64,000 nt of DNA from RPQJ01 sp963778185 (GTDB taxonomy: Bacteria > Pseudomonadota > Gammaproteobacteria > Steroidobacterales > Steroidobacteraceae), in the NCBI GenBank assembly GCA_963778185.1, contig CAVZTF010000002.1, forward strand, positions 186,001 through 250,000, given 5' to 3'. The position numbers and the translations under genes were made by a program. The notes beneath the pieces were generated by a model, which saw nothing but the letters and a program-made list of their open reading frames with translations, was not told where the DNA came from and searched no databases. This document shows positions 57,601 through 64,000 of the stretch, piece by piece; positions within the stretch are counted from its first letter, which is position 1, and every line of letters starts with the position of its first letter.

Positions 57601-57726
57601 GCGGAGCGGCGGGGAACGGGGGGTACGGTCCCGGGGACGCCGTGAATCCATCCGTGGAGGCTCCGGGCGCGCCGTCCATGGCGCGCACGGCCCCGGGACC
57701 GTATCCCCCCGTCCCCGCCGCTCCGC
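57601..57726 (-). repeat. Capped palindromic element, copy 1 (inverted orientation)
   Basis: Arms of 36 nt (57601-57636 and 57691-57726) pair almost perfectly; the only flaws are one-base bulges. They enclose a 54-nt cap (57637-57690). Read on the minus strand the cap begins CCGTGCGCGCCATGG and ends TTCACGGCGT, differing from copy 2 at two positions. Inside the cap GCGCGCC-ATGGAC-GGCGCGC can form its own hairpin, and CCGT/ACGG can close its ends. The arm sequence is unrelated to those of the other copies. Confidence 0.9.
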
Positions 57727-57856
57727 CGAAACGTCGGAGTTGGCTGGGTCGACGCCGCGGACCACCTTTCGCTGCGATTCGAGGGCCGCGGATGCGTGGA
57801 TGCGGCATCGGCAACAGGGCCGCTTTGCGGGGGTGCCGGACGACCCGCCGTTGGGA

Positions 57857-57972
57857 AGGCTGCGGGGTGCCGGGGGCCATCGCGGGGCCGTGCGCGCCAT
57901 GGACGGCGCGCCCGGAGCCTCCAGGGACGGATTCACGGCGTCCCCGCGATGGCCCCCGGCACCCCGCAGCCT
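57857..57972 (+). repeat. Capped palindromic element, copy 2
   Basis: Perfect 31-bp inverted repeat (57857-57887 with 57942-57972) around a 54-nt cap (57888-57941). The cap starts CCGTGCGCGCCATGG, contains GCGCGCC-ATGGAC-GGCGCGC, and ends GATTCACGGCGT. It is the same cap as copies 1 and 3, while the stem differs in sequence from both. Confidence 0.92.
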
Positions 57973-58075
57973 GGGCTATGGAGAACGCTCCCTCCCTAAC
58001 GTGGCGCGAGGTCGCCCGAACCCGCATAATCGCGGCCCTTTTTCGCACCGACCGCCGCGGAGCCGACGAGCAGCA

Positions 58076-59743
<1,668 letters not shown>

Positions 59744-59774
59744 GGCGCGTAGACTCGCGGCCGGGGGAACACGC

Positions 59775-61296
59775 ATGGCTCGTACCGAAACCCGACCCAC
59801 ACTCGACATCGACGGCACGCGCCTTACGCTCGCGCAGTTGCGCGAGTTCGAGGCGCGCCGGCCGCGGGTGCGCCTCGCTGCCGCAGCACGCAAGCGTATG
59901 CAGGTGTCGCTGGCCGCGGTCCAGCGTGCCGTCGCCCGTGGCGAGACCTGTTATGGAATCAACACCGGGTTCGGGGCCTTCGCCAACCGGGTGATCCCGG
60001 CCGCCAAGACCCGCAAGCTGCAGCTGAACCTCGTTCGCAGCCACGCCTGCGGCACCGGGGCGCCGCTGGCACCCCGCCTCGTGCGCCGCATGCTGCTCCT
60101 GAAGGCGAACGGCCTCGCGGCAGGCTACTCCGGCGCGCGGACGCAGGTCGTCGAGATGCTGCTCGCACTGCTGAACGCCGACATCCTGCCGGTGGTGCCC
60201 TCGCAGGGGTCGGTCGGCGCCTCGGGCGACCTCGCGCCGCTCGCCCATCTCACGCTGGCCTTGATTGGCGAAGGCGAAGCGACTCGCGGGCCCGAAACCC
60301 TGGAGGGTGCCGCCGTCCTCGCGGCCGTCGGCCTCGAGCCGCTTGCACTCGAAGCCAAGGAAGGCCTCGCGCTGCTGAATGGTACGCAACTGAGCCTCGC
60401 GCTTGCGCTCGAGGGACTGTTCCAGGCGGAGCGCCTGCTCGATGCGTCGATCGTGGCCGGTGCGCTCACGGTCGAGGGCCTCGCGGGCAGCCACGCTCCT
60501 TTCGACGCCCGCATCCAGGAGGCAAGTCGCCTTCCCGGCCAGGTCGCGGTCGCGAAGAAACTGCGCCACCTGCTCACGGACAGTGAGATCCGTCGCAGCC
60601 ACGAGAACTGCGAGCGCGTGCAGGATCCCTACGCCGTCCGCTGCATGCCGCAGGTGTTCGGCGCGGTCGAGCACACGCTCGAGCATGCGCGGGACGTGCT
60701 CGGCGCGGCCGTCAACGGCGTGTCGGACAACCCCCTCATCTTCGGCGACGACATCCTCTCGGGCGGCAATTTCCACGCCGAGGCGCTCGGCTTTGTGAGC
60801 GACTTCCTCGCCATCGCGGTTGCTGAACTCGCGAGCATCGCCGAGCGCCGCATCGACCTGCTCGACCGCGCGCGTGAACCCGAACCTCAACATGTTCCTC
60901 GCCGCGGAACCCGGGCTCGAGTCCGGCTTCATGATGGCGCACGTCACCGCGGCGGCACTGGTCTCGGAGAACAAGACACTGGCACATCCGGCCTCGGTGG
61001 ACAGCGTGCCGACGTCGGCGGGACAGGAGGACCACGTAAGCATGGCGCCCTGGGCGGGCCGCAAGCTGCTGGCGGTGTGCGCCAACGCGGCGCGGGTCCT
61101 CGGCATCGAGCTGCTGGTCGCCGCCCACGCGATCGACTGCATGCGCCCGCTCGCCACGACGCCGGAGCTGCAGCGGGTCCACCACCACGTCCGCGAGCAG
61201 GTCCCGTACCGCGCGCACGACCATCGGCTCGACCGCGACATCGCGACCCTGTCGGCGGTCGTGGACAGTGGCGTCCTGTCGCAGTTCATCGGTTGA
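59775..61296 (+). CDS. hutH: Histidine ammonia-lyase (MIO family), one frameshift
   Basis: About 506 residues after skipping one extra base near 60870. The autocatalytic MIO cofactor tripeptide Ala-Ser-Gly is in GSVGASGDLAPLAH (about residue 147). The selectivity position reads LVRSHACGTG; an SH pair is characteristic of histidine ammonia-lyases rather than tyrosine/phenylalanine enzymes. Other blocks: CYGINTGFGAFANRVI, QDPYAVRCMPQVFG, SDNPLIFGDDILSGGNFHAE, VNPNLNMFLAAEPGLESGFM. It deaminates His to urocanate. No other hut genes flank it, which is unusual for a catabolic role. Confidence 0.88.
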
Positions 61297-61303
61297 ACCG
61301 GTC

Positions 61304-61942
61304 GTGCTGGGTGCCGCGTTCGTCCTGGCTTTCTTCGCGCTGGTCGCGCTGATCCTGGCCTGGAGCCGGAGGCTCGCCGGGCACCAGCTCGCCTCGGCCG
61401 GGCACCTTGCCCTGGCGATCGCCTGCGCCACGGCAACTGCGGTTACCGGGTCGCTGGCGTCTGACTTCGCGAGCTACCTGCGGCTCGACGAGCAGCAGCC
61501 CGTGGCCGAGATGTTCTTCGAGCGAACCGGCTCCCGGCAATTCCGCGCCACCCTCACGCGCCTGCCTGAAGGGCGCATGCAGGTTTTCGAGTTGCCCGGA
61601 GATCAGTGGCGCATCGATGCGCGCACGCTGCGGTGGAAGAACGAGGCCGCGCGCCTGGAGTGGGCGTCCCGTTACCGCCTCGAGCGCCTGAGCACCCGTG
61701 ACACGTCCGCGGACACCGGACTCGAAGCGTCGGTCGCAGGGTTTGACCTCAACGAGGACCGCGGCGCGGACGTCTGGACCAGGTCGCGGGAGGGCTGGGC
61801 ATGGTCACGCCAGGCTGACGCACAGGTCGCCTACGGCCCCTGGCGCCGGATGGCGAACGGCGCGCGGTTCGCGGTGCACCTGCGCGACGGAAAACTTTAC
61901 ACTGAGCCGTCCAACGAGGCCGCCGCCGCGAGTGTCGAGTAG
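61304..61942 (+). CDS. Membrane-anchored protein of unknown function
   Basis: Starts at GTG 61304, 7 nt after hutH stops; 212 residues. Two hydrophobic N-terminal segments (about 3-22 VLGAAFVLAFFALVALILAW and 32-50 LALAIACATATAVTGSLA) are followed by a polar domain of about 150 residues rich in Arg, Trp and Asp. The topology suggests an inner-membrane hairpin or a signal anchor with a soluble domain. I do not recognise the family. It is probably cotranscribed with hutH. Confidence 0.65.
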   Translation: MLGAAFVLAFFALVALILAWSRRLAGHQLASAGHLALAIACATATAVTGSLASDFASYLRLDEQQPVAEMFFERTGSRQFRATLTRLPEGRMQVFELPGDQWRIDARTLRWKNEAARLEWASRYRLERLSTRDTSADTGLEASVAGFDLNEDRGADVWTRSREGWAWSRQADAQVAYGPWRRMANGARFAVHLRDGKLYTEPSNEAAAASVE

Positions 61943-62018
61943 CGTTGCGGCGCCGCGTGCCTGCGAACCTGCCATCCGCTACACTCGGAGCCAACAGCCC
62001 CGACGCGGATGCCGAGCC

Positions 62019-62735
62019 ATGTCCGTCTACGTTGACGCGAACAGCCGCCTGCACCACGACCAGGAGCGCAGCCTGGCGCTCAACTGCCCGCATTGCCAGG
62101 TCTATTCGCACATCACCGCGGTCTCGGTTCCGCAGTTTTCCGAACTGGTCGCGAACCGCCCGAGCCACGTCGGTGTCGTCTACCGCTGCGACTCGTGCAA
62201 CGCGCCGGTGTTCCTGCGCTACGCGGTCAAGGTATACGCGGCGAACCGCGTCGAGTTCTCCAACAACTTCGTCGAGCTCGAGCGGGCGCGCGAGAAGTTC
62301 AACTTCACGTACCTGCCCGAGGAATGCGAGAGGCTGTTCCGCGAGGCGCTCGCCTGTTACTCCGCGGGACACTTCAACGCCTTTGCCTCCATGTGCCGGC
62401 GCACGGCGCAGTCGGTGTTCAACGAACTCGGCGAGAACGGCCGCCTCCGGATCTTCAACCAGATCGCCGAGGCGCGCGACATGGCGGAGATCGACGTCGA
62501 CACCTACAACGTCGTGAAGAAAGTGCTGTTCGGCAACGACGCGGACCCGTGGCCCTCGACCCCGGAGCTCGGCGCCTACGAGGCCGGGGTCCTGCTCGAG
62601 CTCGCGAAGGACATGCTCTACCAGGCTTACGTTCGCAAGGGCAAGCTGCAGCAGGCGATGATGGTGCGGCGGTTCTTCGCGGAAGAGACGCTCGACAAGA
62701 TCACTCCGATCGGTCGCGCGGCCGGCGCCGACTGA
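62019..62735 (+). CDS. Zinc-ribbon protein, DUF4145-like, unknown function
   Basis: 238 residues. An N-terminal zinc ribbon (CPHCQVYSHITAVSV ... YRCDSCNAPVFLRY, about 25-65) precedes a helical domain with YLPEECERLFREALACYSAG and ASMCRRTAQSVFNELGE, which resembles the DUF4145 helical fold. ATG 62019 is the first start consistent with this layout; 76 bp separate it from the upstream gene. Its role is unknown; the closest resemblance is to proteins of uncharacterised nucleic-acid or defence association, but there is no such context here. Confidence 0.65.
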   Translation: MSVYVDANSRLHHDQERSLALNCPHCQVYSHITAVSVPQFSELVANRPSHVGVVYRCDSCNAPVFLRYAVKVYAANRVEFSNNFVELERAREKFNFTYLPEECERLFREALACYSAGHFNAFASMCRRTAQSVFNELGENGRLRIFNQIAEARDMAEIDVDTYNVVKKVLFGNDADPWPSTPELGAYEAGVLLELAKDMLYQAYVRKGKLQQAMMVRRFFAEETLDKITPIGRAAGAD

Positions 62736-63097
62736 TCCGCCCTTTCGCACGCTGACGCATCGGGTCAATCGCGTCGTTGCTGACTCGGCGGCTCCGCGCC
62801 GAGGTCCCGGGCGAGTCGCTTTCGCTAGCGCACTGACGCGATAACGTGTGCGTTCGCGAGTCGGCTGGCGTCTACACGAGGCCGCAGAACGCGACGGCGT
62901 TGACTGGCGTTTCCGGGCGGGCGGGGTTCCGGGTCCATTCCCGAAACCGTGCGCGCCATGGACGGCGCGCCCGGAGCCCCCATGGACGGGTTTACGGCGT
63001 TTTCGAGAATGGACCCGGAACCCCGCCCGCCCGGAAACACGCTGAATCGCGGGTGCACTCCCGCTACGCGAGTCGGTAAGCCAGCGTAGACGCGGAG
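62736..63097. other. Convergent intergenic region with palindromic element copy 3
   Basis: 362 bp without a gene between the zinc-ribbon gene and purL. It holds palindromic element copy 3 (62909-63038). Outside the stem there are further related blocks: CGCGAGTCGG occurs on both flanks as a direct repeat (about 62854 and 63068), and GCGTCTAC on the left is matched by GTAGACGC on the right, suggesting a larger, decayed palindrome. Short frames here are products of the repeat. Confidence 0.6.
62909..63038 (+). repeat. Capped palindromic element, copy 3
   Basis: A 38-bp inverted repeat with one mismatch (62909-62946 with 63001-63038) around a 54-nt cap (62947-63000). The cap begins CCGTGCGCGCCATGG and ends GTTTACGGCGT; its first 32 bases are identical to copies 1 and 2 and the rest differs at a few positions. 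The stem (GTTTCCGGGCGGGCGGGG on the left) is unrelated to the other stems. Confidence 0.92.
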
Positions 63098-64000
63098 CTA
63101 GCCAACCCAGACGCGAGCGTTGCGGAACATCCGCATCCAGCCGCTGTCCTCGCCCCACTCCGCCGGATGCCAGGAGTTCTGCACCGTGCGGTACACGCGC
63201 TCGGGGTGAGGCATCAGGATGCTCGCACGGCCGTCCGCGCTGGTGAGACCCGTGATGCCGGCAGGCGTGCCGTTGGGGTTGGCCGGATAGTGCTCCACCG
63301 GACGCCCGGCATTGTCGACGAACCGCAGGCTCACGAGCCCGCTCTCGACGCAGGCGCGCTGCGCAATCGCGTCCGCGAACTCCGCGCGGCCCTCGCCATG
63401 GGCAACGGCGATCGGCATCACGGTACCGGCCATGCCCGCGAAGAACAGGGACGGCGTCTCGAGCACCTCGACCAGGCCCACGCGTCCCTCGAACTGCTCC
63501 GAGCGGTTGCGGACGAAGCGCGGCCAGTGCCCCGTGCCGGGAATGAGCGACTTGAGCGCCGAGAGCATCTGGCACCCGTTGCACACGCCGAGCGTGAAAG
63601 TCTCGCTGCGGGCGAAGAACTCCGCGAACTGCACGCGCAACGCCGCGTTGAACAGGATGGACTTGGCCCAGCCCTCGCCCGCGCCCAGCACGTCTCCGTA
63701 TGAGAATCCGCCGCAGGCCACCAGGCCGCGATAGTCGGCGAGGCGCACGCGGCCGGCGATCAGGTCAGTCATGTGCACGTCGAAGGGCTCGAATCCGGCG
63801 CGGTGGAACGCGGCCGCCATCTCGACCTGGCTGTTCACACCCTGCTCGCGCAGGATCGCGACGGCCGGGCGGGCTCCCTTGCTGACGAGGGGCGCGGCGA
63901 TGTCCTCGGACGGATCGAACGACAGTCGTGCGTGCAGGCCCGGGTCCGCCGGGTCGGTCGCGCGCTCGTATTCCTCGCGCGCGCAGTCCGGGTGGTCGCG
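63098..64000 (-). CDS. purL: Phosphoribosylformylglycinamidine synthase PurL, C-terminal part
   Basis: The last 300 codons; the gene runs off the window edge. This is the class I glutamine amidotransferase domain: ARPAVAILREQGVNSQVEMA opens it, the nucleophilic Cys lies in LGVCNGCQMLSAL, and the His/Glu of the triad are in LMPHPERVYRT. Block GGFSYGDVLGAGEGWAKSIL is typical of the large single-chain PurL of gammaproteobacteria. The enzyme converts FGAR to FGAM in purine synthesis. No frameshift is seen in this part. Confidence 0.96.
   Translation of the reverse strand, partial: RDHPDCAREEYERATDPADPGLHARLSFDPSEDIAAPLVSKGARPAVAILREQGVNSQVEMAAAFHRAGFEPFDVHMTDLIAGRVRLADYRGLVACGGFSYGDVLGAGEGWAKSILFNAALRVQFAEFFARSETFTLGVCNGCQMLSALKSLIPGTGHWPRFVRNRSEQFEGRVGLVEVLETPSLFFAGMAGTVMPIAVAHGEGRAEFADAIAQRACVESGLVSLRFVDNAGRPVEHYPANPNGTPAGITGLTSADGRASILMPHPERVYRTVQNSWHPAEWGEDSGWMRMFRNARVWVG

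Larger units (their letters stand above)
57553..58075. other. Long divergent intergenic region glyA/ettA
   Basis: 523 bp without a gene. It holds, from left to right, the glyA leader and -10 (TACAAT, 57580-57585), palindromic element copy 1 (57601-57726), 130 bp with no evident feature, palindromic element copy 2 in opposite orientation (57857-57972), and a candidate ettA -10 CATAAT (58025-58030) with no good -35. Open frames crossing it exist only because it is GC-rich and palindromic. Confidence 0.6.

Noticed and set aside
62825..63079. Short frames on both strands at palindromic copy 3
   Set aside because: They are translations of the cap and stem; the mirror-image peptides on both strands show they come from the palindrome.

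Overview
The window is GC-rich DNA (roughly two-thirds G+C) from a bacterium that is almost certainly a gammaproteobacterium. The supporting signs are the gene orders fimV-truA-accD-folC-dedD-cvpA-purF, xseB-ispA-dxs and glyA-nrdR-ribD-ribE-ribB-ribH-nusB-thiL-pgpA, CCA-encoding tRNA genes, an EpmA/EF-P pair, and FimV and FimX homologues. The order or family cannot be decided from the sequence. No IS element, prophage or CRISPR array was seen; nearly everything is chromosomal housekeeping.

Layout. 1-3.8 kb: a lipid-modification operon (truncated fatty-acid desaturase, FAD oxidoreductase, DUF1365 protein, cyclopropane-fatty-acid-synthase-like methyltransferase). 4-5.1 kb: a small exported protein and a Pro-Arg-His-Lys tRNA operon with a near-consensus promoter. 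5.1-9.7 kb: folD, cysS, gltX, lpxH. 9.8-21.2 kb, minus strand: miaE, a receiver/Ser-Thr-kinase fusion, glycerate kinase, purF, cvpA, dedD, folC, accD, truA, fimV. 21.4-27.1 kb: aroC, prmB, sco, psd, epmA, msrC, efp. 27.4-33.6 kb: fimX-like gene, parC, parE. 33.75-42.5 kb: one giant cyclic beta-1,2-glucan synthase gene. 42.5-45 kb: DUF3501 / Fe-S oxidoreductase / rubrerythrin, with a 7-1-7 palindromic operator candidate and a strong terminator. 45.2-49.2 kb: xseB, ispA, dxs, folE2. 49.2-57.6 kb, minus strand: kinase with a cyclic-nucleotide-binding domain, pgpA, thiL, nusB, ribH, ribB(X), ribE, ribD, nrdR, glyA. 58.1-64 kb: ettA, hutH, two unknown proteins and the 3' end of purL.

Two features stand out. 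First, three intergenic elements (57601-57726, 57857-57972, 62909-63038) share a nearly identical 54-nt cap held on 31-38 bp stems. The stem sequences are unrelated between copies, yet each is self-complementary. I do not recognise this as a named repeat family. Second, about twenty single-base frameshifts interrupt otherwise well-conserved genes (0.6-2.8 kb, 37.7 kb, 44-48.3 kb, 60.9 kb). Every one is of the same sense (one extra base). Insertion errors in a draft assembly are the simplest explanation, so the affected genes are reported as single loci.

Functionally the window joins membrane-lipid remodelling (desaturase/CFA operon, Psd, PgpA, LpxH), envelope glucan synthesis, type IV pilus and c-di-GMP regulation (FimV, FimX), cofactor synthesis (riboflavin, folate, thiamine, isoprenoids), and two eukaryotic-type Ser/Thr kinases with unusual sensor domains.
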